Assembly (NCBI RefSeq): GCF_910592395.1
Contig: NC_088321.1
Coordinates: 9,486,001 to 9,550,000 of the forward strand
Direction: 5' to 3'
Origin: Lineus longissimus
Lineage: Eukaryota; Nemertea; Pilidiophora; Heteronemertea; Lineidae
DNA: 64,000 nt
Shown: piece after piece, positions 32,032 through 41,936 of the stretch
Layout of the letters: each line of letters starts with the position of its first letter
How positions within the stretch are numbered: position 1 is the first letter of the stretch
Translations under genes and position numbers: made by a program
Notes under the pieces: model-generated
Databases searched by the model: none
What the model was told of the DNA's origin: nothing
The model's input: the letters and a program-made list of their open reading frames with translations, nothing else

Positions 32032-33417
32032 ATGGAAGAAAAAAATACACGATTTCGCTTCAATTCCCACCACGACCTTCTCCTCTTGCGGGAGATCGTG
32101 GCCACGAATCCGTTCTCTGACAGAAGGAAGAGCAACCCATTGTGGACGATAATCGCCGACAACTTGAATAAGTGCAAGCAGGGCTTCGCTGTTGATGCCA
32201 GGTTGTGTCGCGAGCACACAGAGTTGCTCCTAAAAAGTTCATCAAGGAGGAAAATCTAAGTCGGAAAAGTAAGTATAAATTTCGGATTTTGTTCAGGAGT
32301 TTACAAGTCTTGACCTTATTCCCGACTTAGCATGTTGTATTTCAATCCAGTTTCTAGGCTGTTATCTAATGACTTGATCGTATTTTATTAGTGATATAAG
32401 TAAGGCCTATGCGGGGCCAATGTCGTAATGAAGTTGACATCACCTTACCGTTCCCCAATTTTTGCACGCCATGCAGGCTAGTTTATCGCAGTTGAGCACG
32501 GTAACTTTATTTACCTGGGGGGGGGGGCATTATACTTGCGAGGAAAGCACCCTACTAACAAGACTCACACGACTCGCACCCATCTTCGCCAGAATCTTCG
32601 GAAATTAAGAATCTCCTTGATTGCAATGGAAGTATTATATGTTGCAGGTCGGGAGTGGACGAGACATACGAAGAGATGCAGCACTTGCTGCAGAAAGTAA
32701 GAGACTTGAAGTGTGACGAGGAAAATAATGTGGAGAAGGTCGCTTTGGCGACCGAAGACAAGGAAACAGAAACCGCAGAGAAAATACGCTCCAATGCCAT
32801 GAAGGGCCATAGGTCAAATGAAGGTAAAATTCATCACCAAATTTATTATTCAAACACCAAAGCGTTCACCTTGAACCATTTGTCGAGGCTCAAACGGATT
32901 ATGTGACGTATAATACAAGTACCCATGCAGCTCCCAGAAGATAAAGAAGTCCCAAGGTTACCATCATAAATAACAACGAGATTTTTCATTGGATGTGACT
33001 GCCAACATATTTCACTGGCTCTAGTCTCGATCAACTATCATGACAATGCATACTTTTTAAGGGCAAGCCTTCCTCACGTTGACGTCCAATTCAAACCACA
33101 TTCCTTTTATAGGGCCAAGGGAATCCGATGATGGGAGTGAGGAGTCTGCTTGGGAGGGTCCGGCTCCGAAAAGGAAGAAGAAGCAAAAGGAGGATGTAAT
33201 AACCTACTTAGAGAAGAAGAATGATGCGGACGTTGAGGTTAGGAGAGAAGAATTAGCTCTAAGGCGAGAGGAGATGGAAAATGAAAGAAAAAAACTAGCA
33301 CTTGAAGAGAGGCGTTTAGACTTGGAAAGTCAGGAAAGAGTCAATGGCATGAAGCTGGAGGCAGAGGAAAAGAAAATATTCTTGAGCGTTTTGAAGGACA
33401 AACTTGGGCAAAAGTAA
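32032..33417 (+). pseudogene. Harbinger Myb/SANT-like DNA-binding protein, three exons
   Basis: Accessory protein of Harbinger elements, believed to bind DNA and help the nuclease. Exon 1 (32032-32268) has the SANT-like LLLLREIVATNPF and CREHTELLLK, with a one-base frameshift near LLLK that hides FIKEENLSRK just before GTAAGT. Exon 2 (32648-32823) begins after TGTTGCAG with SGVDETYEEMQHLLQKV, which matches the SGTEEqYxE motif after the SANT domain. Exon 3 (33113-33417) is acidic, then basic (PKRKKKQK), then a long charged coiled coil (REEMENERKKLALEERRLD) to the stop. Only exon 1 appears damaged. Confidence 0.75.
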
Positions 33418-33588
33418 TTTGTAACGGAATTGGAAATTGGTAGACAAATAAATCAATACTTGAGAGTCAAATTTAACTTTTTATTAGTTTATTTGCAACG
33501 ACCAATTTGACAATTAAGGCATGATCAGGAATATAGCATAAATTATTTGCCAAGATGCTGTAAGGGTCATGAGTACCACAACTAGTTC

Positions 33589-33763
33589 TTAATGTCCATT
33601 AAGATACACATCGAGCATCGGTGGCTCAACACCAAAGAAAGGTCCAGGTACGTTGCCGTAAACACATGTATGGCAATTTGTAAGAATTGCCCGACCATGT
33701 AATACTTCCCTACAGGCTGGAGATAGAGTTTCTGATTTTTCTTATAGTCCAAAAAGGCAAAAT
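33589..33763 (-). pseudogene. Harbinger nuclease, C-terminal part
   Basis: Minus-strand continuation of the transposase beyond DIRS-2. FLDYKKNQKLYLQPVGKYYM is followed, after a one-base shift, by LTNCHTCVYGN and FFGVEPPMLDVYLNGH with a TAA at 33589-33591. This is the normal PIF/Harbinger end (vGxxLtNxHTClYG). Joining base 40316 to 33763 restores an uninterrupted frame across the DIRS-2 site. Confidence 0.8.
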
Positions 33764-33974
33764 GCCCATTTCCTTACAAGAAATGGCCATTTTGTTAGTT
33801 CATACTTACCTATGGAACACTTTTGCATGTTACTCCATTTGGGCTCAAACACAAGAGTATCCCTTTAATTTTCTAAAGGGAGAACTGAGTTAACAGCTCG
33901 GCCGCCAGGCGGCGCCCTGACCGATCCCGCGAGATCGCGCCGATCTCATGCCGCCATATTTAGTCTTTACTCTT
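33764..33974. repeat. DIRS-2 left terminal repeat
   Basis: Begins with the hairpin-forming GCCCATTTCCTTACAAGAAA, then matches the complement of 40130-40315. Confidence 0.85.
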
Positions 33975-34016
33975 GAGCGTTAATAAAGAGTATGTCCCGT
34001 TTGTGGGGACGGCGGG

Positions 34017-34118
34017 AGGGCCGTGTTCCATAGGTAAGTATGAACTAACAAAATGGCCATTTCTTGTAAGGAAATGGGCATTTTGTGTCATTCAAACTTA
34101 CCTATGGAACACTTTTGC
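34017..34118. repeat. DIRS-2 internal complementary region
   Basis: Complement of the left end joined to the complement of the right end; it defines the circle junction and thus the element ends. Confidence 0.88.
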
Positions 34119-34548
34119 ATCGAATCCCAGCAACCTATTGGAGGTGGGAAACGAGGACTTACCTAAGGCTGAGCTGTTGTTCCATCCAGGAGGCACAACC
34201 GGCATATTAGCTAAGGAGGACCGCCAGGGGAAAGAAATGGGGAGAACCGGAGGACCGGTATTTTGATCTCGGTATTACAATCATATTATAGAGAGTAATA
34301 GACCCATTCTCCGGAAAGCGCTAGAATTGCGTAATAAAACCATCTTGTTTCCGGCAACAGAGCTTAGAGCAAGTAAGGCATGTTGAAGGGTGTAGAATGA
34401 GTTATTGCTAAACAACAATAAGAAATTGCGTCCTTTCTAGTCTACTAGGGGTTGCCTGGATGTTAAAGATAGGGCATATCAAAAATGGCGCAAGATGCGC
34501 GTTTGACTCTTCAATCGGGCTTCCCCCCCTTTTTTGATCTAGCCAGGA

Positions 34549-35620
34549 TCAAACAACATGCCCCGCAGACACAATCGGGCCGATTGTGTGCATGCCATCT
34601 ACGAGGGAAGAAACGTCTCGTAGGTAGAAACGAGAGAATGTGGAGTGATTACTCCAACATGCAGCGGAAACGACTTCTTGAAGAGCAACTCCTCGGTAGT
34701 TAGCCCAGGAGGCGGCTAGTGCTCTAACTTCGTGCGCTGAGATGTTAGCTAGCGCACGAAGATCAGAGGAAGTCTTCAAGGTGTTGTAGGAAAGACGAAT
34801 AGTCTCCACAATCCACCTTGAAATAGTGGCGGCCGCTATCTCTCGTTTATTTCCCTCCTTATAGGACAAAAACAAACGCTCTCTCCCCTGGCGGATACCG
34901 GGAGGTTTTGTCCTATTTATGTAGAACTTTAGGGCCCTGACGGGACATAAAGTTCTGTCAGGAAGATCATAAGAGATCGTTCCTGACAGAGAGGGAATAG
35001 TAACCGGGGGCAGAGAGGCGCCCGGTCCCTGGTTCTTCGCCAGAAATCCTGGTATAAAAGCCAGGATAACCTCCCCTCCCTCTCTAAAAGCCAGCTTCTT
35101 AAAAGAAAGTGCATGGAGCTCTGATCTCCGTTGGGCGGTAGCCAAGGCTACTAGAAAGACCGTTTTGAGTGTCAGATATTTCATGGATGAAATAGACATG
35201 GGTTCAAAAGGATGCCTCATGAGCACCTTAAGGACAACAGAAAGGTCCCATTTAGGGGTGTTGTGAACCGGTCTAGGACGCTCTAATAACATTCCTCTGA
35301 AAAGAGGGGTTATTTGGTCCTCCCAACGAAGATCCCAGGTGCTTAAAACACGGAGGGTAGAAGCGATGGCGGACTTGTACCCTTTTATAGCCGTGACAGA
35401 TAGTTGTCTTTCCGTGAATAATTCAATAAGGAAATCAACTAATCTGTATATAGAGGGAGAGATCGGATTAACTCCGTTCTCCCTGCACCAGGAAGTGAAG
35501 GTAGACCACTTTCCTTGATACACATCAAGGGTAGACCCCCTTTGAGGTGCGGACATGCGCTTGACAGCGATGTCCGAAAAGCCTCTCTGGTGGAGATGCA
35601 ACTGGATAAGTTCCAGGCGT
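34549..35620 (-). CDS. DIRS-2 tyrosine recombinase
   Basis: Intact recombinase of about 355 residues; its 5' part overlaps the RNase H frame. The N-terminal SAM-like region (SRLELIQLHLHQRGF, STFTSWCRENGV) precedes the catalytic domain: ATAQRRSELHALSF (Arg), CPVRALKFYINRTK, HEVRALAASWANYRG (His-x-x-Arg) and STFSRFYLRDVSS (Tyr nucleophile). It ends IGPIVSAGHVV just inside the left repeat region. The exact start is uncertain because the frame is open well upstream. It should recombine the circular cDNA into short AAAT-like target sequence. Confidence 0.88.
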
Positions 35621-36629
35621 GAAACTTGAAAAATCCAGGGTTCTGGTGGTAGCATCTCCCCAGGGGGTGCCACAGGAGGTGCTTCCAAGTAGGAAGACTC
35701 CTGGGGTGATCTATCAGGAGCTCCAGCAAGGCTGGGAACCAGGCCTGATTTGGCCAGCAAGGTGCGATGAGAGTTATTCTCACCGGATGGCTGGTCAAGA
35801 TCTTGTTCAGGACTGGTTGGATGAGAGGGAGGGGTGGAAACGCATATGCGTTCAGCCCGACCGAAGAGGCTGTAAGGCTGTCGACTTCCAGGGCCTCTTC
35901 GTCCGGAAGTGGAGAGTAATAGATGGGAAGGCGATTGTTCAGCCTGGTGGCGAACAGATCTACCTTCGGAGATTGCCAAAGGCGACAAAGGTCGTCTACA
36001 ATCTCCTGATGGAGTGTCCACTCTGTCTGAACTAGCTTGTTCTGACGGGACAGGGCGTCGGCAAGGATGTTGCGATTGCCCGGTATGTGTCTGGCACATA
36101 TCGATACTCCAAGGTCGGCACAAAGATGGTAAAGCTCCCAAGTTAGCTGGCAAAGAATGCCGGACTTTGTGCCTCCCTGTCTCCTGACATATGCTACTAC
36201 TGTAGAATTGTCGGAGAACAGGGTTACTCTCCGATTCTTCAGGCGAAGGGAAAGAGCCCTCACGGCAAGAAGGACAGCCTTCATTTCCAATATATTTATT
36301 GGAAGAATGGTCTCTTCCCTTGTCCATAGACCTCTTATGGACATGTCCCCGTTGTTCAGATGTGCTCCCCACCCTAGTAGGGAAGCATCTGTGAACAGGG
36401 ACACTTCTGGGGGCGGTGGAGCAAGATCTACACCGCTTTGGAGACGAGTCTCCGACTCCCAGAAGTTCCAGACGTTCTTGAGTAGGTATTGAGGTATCAA
36501 TACCAACTTGTCTAATGGGTCCCTGTGGGGTTTCCATAGAGACATTAGAAACATCTGGATGGGACGCATATATAGACGGCCAAGGGGGATTTGGTCTGCT
36601 GCCGAATTCAGAAGTCCCAAAAGGCTCAA
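35439..36629 (-). CDS. DIRS-2 RNase H and C-terminal domain
   Basis: Continues RT after the frame change near 36710. RNase H residues lie in SLFTDASLLGWGAHL, INILEMKAVLLAV, TLFSDNSTVVAYV and NILADALSR. The conserved DIRS tail (VDLFATRLNNRL, TLIAPCWPNQAWFP) follows and the frame stops at 35439. SLLGLLNSAADQIPLGRLYM at its start aligns with DIRS-1 RT C-terminal sequence, showing that this part belongs to the same polyprotein as RT. Confidence 0.85.
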   Translation of the reverse strand: MSLLGLLNSAADQIPLGRLYMRPIQMFLMSLWKPHRDPLDKLVLIPQYLLKNVWNFWESETRLQSGVDLAPPPPEVSLFTDASLLGWGAHLNNGDMSIRGLWTREETILPINILEMKAVLLAVRALSLRLKNRRVTLFSDNSTVVAYVRRQGGTKSGILCQLTWELYHLCADLGVSICARHIPGNRNILADALSRQNKLVQTEWTLHQEIVDDLCRLWQSPKVDLFATRLNNRLPIYYSPLPDEEALEVDSLTASSVGLNAYAFPPLPLIQPVLNKILTSHPVRITLIAPCWPNQAWFPALLELLIDHPRSLPTWKHLLWHPLGRCYHQNPGFFKFHAWNLSSCISTREAFRTSLSSACPHLKGGLPLMCIKESGLPSLPGAGRTELIRSLPLYTD

Positions 36630-36639
36630 GCATCGCCTT

Positions 36640-37602
36640 GCGGGAGCTTGAGTCCTTCCTCTGAATTCTGCGACGAGATGAAGAATTTTCTTTATCCTGT
36701 CTAGGGGGGGGCAGCATTTTCCCTATGGCCGTAAGGAACCGAACTCCAACGTAAACGAAGTCTTGGGATGGTATGAATTCTGACTTTGTTTCGTTGATAA
36801 TCCAACCTGCGGAAACTACTTTTTGCTTTAGAACCTGAAGTTGTTGCAGTAGTAGTTCCCGCGATTTGCAACGGAGTAGCCAATCGTCTAGGTAGTGATG
36901 GAGCTTGAACCTCATCACGTGAAAGGGAGCGACGAAGGCTGTGACTATCATCGTAAAAATTAGGGGTGCCGATGCCAGACCAAACGGCAGGGCCCTGAAT
37001 TGATACGTCTTTCCTTCGTAATGGAATCGAAGGAAGTGTTGATAGTCTGGATGGATCGGTACATGTAAGTATGCATCCATTAAATCCATCGATACCGCCC
37101 AATCGTTGGGCTGTATCGCCGTTGCTATAGACCTGGTGGTTTCCATCTTGAAATGAGGAACATTCAAGAAGGTGTTTAACCTGGAAAGGTCTATGATCAG
37201 CCTCCATGTCCCTGCTTTCTTGGGAACCAAGAAAACGTGGCTGTAAAAGCCGGGGGAGCATGGATCTTGAAGGACCTGGATAGCTTGCTTCTCCAGTAAT
37301 GTCGCGACCTCTGCTTGGAGGGCAGGGGCCTTGACTGGGTCCTTCGGTGGCTGAACTGGGGTTGGATATATGGTAGTCGGGGGGGTACGGTTGAAATCTA
37401 GTTTCACTCCGTACCTCAACATGTTTGGGACTGGGGACCCCTTTGGGCACCAATCGTCCCAAATGTCTGCAAATTTTTGCAGACGGCCCCCGACTACCGG
37501 AGTCGGCTCCTTTTTGCGTCCGGGAGGAGAAAGGAGGGGGGAGTCACCTCTTCCGGCCAGCACCCCTTGGGCGAAAGGAGTGCTTAGTCGGACCGGATCC
37601 AC
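36640..37602 (-). CDS. DIRS-2 reverse transcriptase
   Basis: N-terminal part of the pol frame. It shows VGGRLQKFADIWDDW, SHVFLVPKKAGTWRLIIDLS, AVSMDLMDAYLHVPI (catalytic Asp), FRALPFGLASAPLIF and HYLDDWLLRCKS (YxDD). The start overlaps the end of gag (37544) in another frame. After MLPPP the frame runs out of register at a C-run, continues as non-homologous sequence, and re-enters homology at the recombinase, so the 1017-codon open frame is not one real protein. Confidence 0.88.
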
Positions 37603-39832
37603 CCTGGTTAGAGGAAGTATTTTTCCTCTTTCCAGTCCGGCGACCCTCCGCTTCCCGTCGGAAGGATCCAGCAGGAGCAGGCTGACTAGGCGGGGTAGGC
37701 CTAGGCAGGACCTGCCTGGCGTACGGGATTGAACCCGATGCCTGCTGGGGCCTCTCTATCTTTCTAGCGTTAGGTAGAGAGGTCTTGGCCCTCTGTGTCG
37801 CAGTGGGGGCATATAATTTGTCCCAATCTTTCTGTGCTTGAGCCGCCTCTTGTACAGAATCTGCGAACAGGAAAGAACCGTCCATAGGAGCGGTTCTTAA
37901 GGCCCCTTCCAGCTGGAGGGATCTGATGACATTGAGAGAGCCCAGTGCGGCGTCTCTACGGAGTAGGACGCTATTTGCTGCGGTCTTGGCGGACAGCGCA
38001 ATAGCGTGCCTAATCGAATGTGACAAGGATGTCACAAGCGATTTTGTGTCATCAGATAGTGACTCATTATCTTTTAGGGATCTGGCTAGGGCCAGGTTAG
38101 TGTGCTCTGCGTAGGAGAGCACCGCTAACGTGTTTTTGGCCAGACCCTCTTGTGCTCTAAGGTCTCGGTAAGCCGAGGAGGAGGTCACCCTAGGCACGAG
38201 TTGGTCCAGCTGTACATCGTCCTTTAATATGGAAGTCGATGCTGCAGCTGGACAGCCGGCCGAGCTGACTCGATAATAGTCAGCGCGGTACTGCCTAACG
38301 GGAGGAAGTTGTGCCGTGAACAACTTCCCCGGTTTACACCAAGCTTCCGGTCCGACTGCCGGAAGGACAGGGATGGAAGTACGTTGGTGGGCGCCTTGTG
38401 AGTCTCTGATTGTACGCTCCAAAAGTTCAGAGACTGCTACCACCGACGGGGAGGTAGGAAGGAATTCAAGTGCCCGAGTGGAGCCTTGAGAAACCTGTGG
38501 ATTGGGATCCACTTCCTGTCCCCAGAGTGAAAAGGTCGGTGTTGACAAGGCTGGCAGTTCCGGCGGGGTAGGGCACAGATCCTGCGGGAGGTACGCTCTG
38601 ATCAAGGATCTGAGTGTCCTCATATCCGACAGGATACTGGCCTCCTCTGGTGACAGCTCCTCCTGATTGGGGGAGCGGTAGCCTGGCTGAGAACTCTCGT
38701 TCTCAGAAAATTCCTCTAAAATAGAGGAGTCGGATGGTGGGTATCCGATGGGACCAGGCGCACCAGAGGAACCGGAACCCTGCTCCAGATGGCTGAGTCT
38801 ATCAGAAAGACCTGCTACCATCTGGATGAGCTGGGACAGTTGCTGTCCCGACTCGGGTTCCGGACCCGACGTGCGGCTTCTCTCAACGACGGGCGGTTGA
38901 GGCGAGGGTGAGCGCATAAGCGAACCCTGGAAGCCGTATGTGCGGGCGAATGGGTCTTCCGGAAGCAGAAGATGCCCATATTCTGAACCAGAGTTCAGAT
39001 GTCCTCTCTGCGTAGCTCGTTCCATGGGAACGACGCCTCTGCTACGAGGAGGGGGTGGCACTTCCGGTTGGTTCCACCCAAGAGGTTGGCCAACGTAGGA
39101 AGGTGCCTGCATTTCCGGTAGGACGAAGTCCGAAACCGGAAATGCCCGTAACTCCTTCGCCGGTATGGAGCTACCGGAAGCCCTTTTAGAAGGAGGTACG
39201 GAGGGCGGAAACGCTGTTACCGAAGACGCATGGCGTTTCGGAGGTGGCGTTATAAGGTCCGGCCCTACTCTACTGTGTCCGTGAGGACTGGGGTTATTTC
39301 GCAGTAAAGACTGAGAAAAACCCCCAGTAGAGTCTTCGGTTACTGAAAAACGGGAACCCGCGTCAGTAACCGGAACTGCAATCGGCGGACCGGAAGCAGG
39401 GTGCTCCCGCGGGTACAAAGGGCTTGTACTCGGGGGAGCGGACGACAGGGGAACCGGAAGGTTCCCTGAGGTCCGGGGTATATTAAACCCTTGGAGACTT
39501 ATTGGATGTAAGTCTCCCTTGGGACCACAGACATTAATAATGTCAGATCCCGCATCCTTCGCAGCCGCGGCCGGAACCGGAACTCGGCTGACGGAAGGGG
39601 TGGTGGCGGGAGGTTTGCTAGACCTCCGGGTTATATGCTCGGAAACGGAACCGGAAGAGGGTTTAGGCGTCTTCGCGGCCCGTTTCCCGCCACCAGACGC
39701 ATTCCTTTGTGGTGAGACAAAGGATGCCGTCGGAGGGGTACGCCATATAAAAAATGGTACCAATGACAATAAAAACACTGGGAACCCCAAGTAGGCCAGA
39801 AAGGACGCAATAATTAATGGAAAGGAAAACAT
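37544..39832 (-). CDS. DIRS-2 gag
   Basis: Intact 762-residue gag. It opens with a strongly hydrophobic segment (residues 3-30, with the pattern IIASFLAYLGFPVFLLS) that is conserved in DIRS-1 gag, unusual for a cytoplasmic capsid protein. A long Pro/Ser-rich region follows, then a helix-rich domain (ARSLKDNESLSDDTKSLV, AKTAANSVLLRRDAAL) and a basic Arg/Gly C-terminus (SFRPRGAGRKR) that probably binds RNA. No CCHC zinc knuckle is seen. The 3' end overlaps RT. The start at 39832 is supported by the conserved hydrophobic N-terminus. Confidence 0.8.
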   Translation of the reverse strand: MFSFPLIIASFLAYLGFPVFLLSLVPFFIWRTPPTASFVSPQRNASGGGKRAAKTPKPSSGSVSEHITRRSSKPPATTPSVSRVPVPAAAAKDAGSDIINVCGPKGDLHPISLQGFNIPRTSGNLPVPLSSAPPSTSPLYPREHPASGPPIAVPVTDAGSRFSVTEDSTGGFSQSLLRNNPSPHGHSRVGPDLITPPPKRHASSVTAFPPSVPPSKRASGSSIPAKELRAFPVSDFVLPEMQAPSYVGQPLGWNQPEVPPPPRSRGVVPMERATQRGHLNSGSEYGHLLLPEDPFARTYGFQGSLMRSPSPQPPVVERSRTSGPEPESGQQLSQLIQMVAGLSDRLSHLEQGSGSSGAPGPIGYPPSDSSILEEFSENESSQPGYRSPNQEELSPEEASILSDMRTLRSLIRAYLPQDLCPTPPELPALSTPTFSLWGQEVDPNPQVSQGSTRALEFLPTSPSVVAVSELLERTIRDSQGAHQRTSIPVLPAVGPEAWCKPGKLFTAQLPPVRQYRADYYRVSSAGCPAAASTSILKDDVQLDQLVPRVTSSSAYRDLRAQEGLAKNTLAVLSYAEHTNLALARSLKDNESLSDDTKSLVTSLSHSIRHAIALSAKTAANSVLLRRDAALGSLNVIRSLQLEGALRTAPMDGSFLFADSVQEAAQAQKDWDKLYAPTATQRAKTSLPNARKIERPQQASGSIPYARQVLPRPTPPSQPAPAGSFRREAEGRRTGKRKNTSSNQGGSGPTKHSFRPRGAGRKR

Positions 39833-40129
39833 GCCTACTTGAATTAAACACTATTGCAATGGATCTGAGTCTTGTTCATTACAATAGAGCGGAGAATAGC
39901 CTACTTAACTCTACCCTACCAAAGATCAAAATAATGGAGCCGGGTCGACTAAGCTAGCTAAGAAAATGTCTATAATTAAATAGACTGGACAATACTAATG
40001 CCAAGATTAGTTTGGCGGTCTACTCCGTAGGTGAATGAACCCAAAAATCGTCTAGACTTGGCTGGTTGAATTTGGTTTTAAATCGAATTCACGGCAGCTT
40101 TGAAAAAACGATGTGCTTCGTAGAAGCAC

Positions 40130-40315
40130 AAGAGTAAAGATTGAATATGGCGGCATGAGATCGGCGCGATCTCGCGGGATGGTCAGGGCGCCGCCTGGCG
40201 GCCGAGCTGTTAACTCAGTTCTCCCTTTAGAAAATTAAAGGGATACTCTTGTGTTTGAGCCCAAATGGAGTAACATGCAAAAGTGTTCCATAGGTAAGTT
40301 TGAATGACACAAAAT
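40130..40315. repeat. DIRS-2 right terminal repeat
   Basis: Inverted match to 33790-33974, ending TTTGAATGACACAAAAT. Base 40316 resumes the Harbinger nuclease. Confidence 0.85.
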
Positions 40316-41012
40316 ACTGAATTACTTTGCCGAAGCCCCATTCAACTGATTGGCGGGAAATGTTCATTCTGTGATTGAAGTCCTGCTCCTCGGGGGTGAT
40401 GTTTGCCCCTCTGAATGGGCACATGAGTTGCGGCCTCAGCGGGTATGCATGATCCCCATACAAGTAGTACTGGTTGTCGTCATCATCAACCATTCGCTCC
40501 AGTTGTGGGAGAAGCCCACTTTCATGTAGCAGAAAGGAGTCATGGCGCCTTCCCTCTATTGGGCCAAAAAGATTTACAATCAGGCCATTCGGAATAACTA
40601 TCGATTGAAACTTTAGGCCATGAACACGTTTATGGCCGTTGTACACTTCTTGTTGATTCTCTATTGGGCGACAAATAGGCCTGACAGTTCCGTCGATAAA
40701 TCCCCAGCATCTATCGAGGGGGGCACCACGTCCGCTCACAGCAGCTGAATACGCTGGAAGGTGATCAGCATCAAGCCACCATTGGTCGAGATCAGTAAGA
40801 AGTCCATAATAATGGTCATAGACGTGATCCAATGCTGCATTGAAAATGCAGCTCAGCTCCACAACGGTGCAATCAAGGCACTCTTGATCGGATAGGCCAC
40901 CTAAATCAAATTCCCGTCCATTCCGTCGTCGGCGGGCAGGCGGCATCCTCCGGCCGGCTGCGTTATATATCAGAGCCACGTCGAGATTGTCTTCAACTAC
41001 CAGCAAGTCCAT
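40316..41012 (-). pseudogene. Harbinger DDE nuclease, N-terminal part
   Basis: PIF/Harbinger transposase from ATG at 41012. Motifs: LDRCWGFIDGTVRPICRP (first Asp), YNGHKRVHGLKFQSIVIPNG, GRRHDSFLLHESGLL, YLYGDHAYPLRPQL (second Asp) and SVEWGFGKV (Glu). The frame then reaches the DIRS-2 right end at 40315; the last ~55 residues are at 33763-33589. The length before DPDTAGE-like N-terminal helices is short for the family, so some N-terminal sequence may be missing or encoded upstream. Confidence 0.88.
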
Positions 41013-41246
41013 CTAGTCAAATATAATAAAAATTCGTGGCACACCTGTTTTATATGAGATATGATGTCATGGCACATAACATTATGCAAACATGGCTAGT
41101 GATCTATTGAATTCTAGAAAGAAATGCATTATCGTTTGATGGTCAGCGTTGGCTTCTCAAAACCAAAATACGTTATTTTTGACGATAACGCTATAAATAG
41201 CGTTTGCGTTAGTGTTACCGTTAGCGGGACGATATCTTAAACTCTC

Positions 41247-41733
41247 TAATAAAAATAAGATTTGGGGTTATAATTTTAACACTGATAACAATAATGTAAG
41301 ATCTACGGAGAAACCGTAGAAGTCTAAGAGACAATCATGCCCAACAGTATAAATCAGCCTCAAGTGACTGATGCCTACCTGTAATCAGCTACAGGTGACC
41401 GATAGCGACATTGGCAGATCAACTGGACTGGTGAAACCAGTAGATCGCTTGGATTTATAAACTGCGAAGGCATCTTAAAGCCTTAGACGCTACATTCCAT
41501 CAACTAAATTTCAGGTTGTGCATGCAGCATTATGTAACCTCTACGACGCATGTCCAGGTTATGTCCTAAATTTAGTATTTCTAGTTTAAACTAAAACTAT
41601 GGACTTTCCTGTATCATGTTCAGATGTCTAAGATAAGTCAGACTTTTCTTTTCAACGTGTTTCAAGCCACATCAAAGTGCACAAACGTTCAGTTCTAAGT
41701 TCAGAAATAACATAGACAATTTAGAAAGGGAGA
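41247..41733 (+). mobile_element. T unit internal region, part 3
   Basis: Resumes after Harbinger with AATAAGATTTGGGG and runs to the polypurine tract before the LTR at 41734. Confidence 0.7.
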
Positions 41734-41936
41734 TGTAGTGTAATCCCTATTGCCCCTTTAAGAGTCACTACAGTATGGTGCTGCCACCTTCATGTCAATA
41801 GGTTAACAGTGTAATTGCTTCTTTTATCAAACTTGCATTGTTGACATCTGTCTTATTCAAGTGAACCGTACCCCCAATCCAGCAAAGGACAATACTTCCA
41901 CATAATAGTCTGGTAAAATATACATCACATGCTACA
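41734..41936 (+). repeat. T-unit LTR
   Basis: 203 bp, TGTAG...CTACA, preceded by AGAAAGGGAGA. Confidence 0.7.

Larger units (their letters stand above)
33764..40315 (-). mobile_element. DIRS-2: nearly intact DIRS retroelement
   Basis: A 6552 bp DIRS element in the Harbinger transposase, without target-site duplication. Inverted terminal repeats lie at about 33790-33974 and 40130-40315. The internal complementary region (34017-34118) joins complements of the left end (GGAAATGGGC) and right end (ATTTTGTGTCATTCAAAC). Minus-strand genes are gag (39832-37544, intact), RT (from 37602), RNase H (36629-35439) and tyrosine recombinase (about 35620-34549, intact). The only defect found is a one-base change in an 8-C run near 36710 that separates RT and RNase H frames. 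It lacks the methyltransferase seen in some DIRS elements. Confidence 0.93.
31563..41246. mobile_element. PIF/Harbinger transposon, split by DIRS-2
   Basis: Inverted repeats of about 50 bp (31563-31611 and 41197-41246) share GAGAGTTTA..ATCGTCCCG and AACGGTAACACTAACGCAAA. Both flanks are the same T-unit internal region (GGATGTTATTA before, AATAAGATTTGG after). The 3 bp target duplication expected for Harbinger is not cleanly resolved in this AT-rich site. It has the usual two genes: a Myb-like protein (plus, 32032-33417) and a DDE nuclease (minus, 41012-40316 and 33763-33589). Without DIRS-2 it would be about 3.1 kb, a normal Harbinger size. Confidence 0.9.

Noticed and set aside
34549-37602. 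A single 1017-residue RT-recombinase fusion protein
   Set aside because: RNase H homology lies in another frame between the two parts, so the continuous frame results from one base change in a C-run plus the normal overlap of the recombinase frame.
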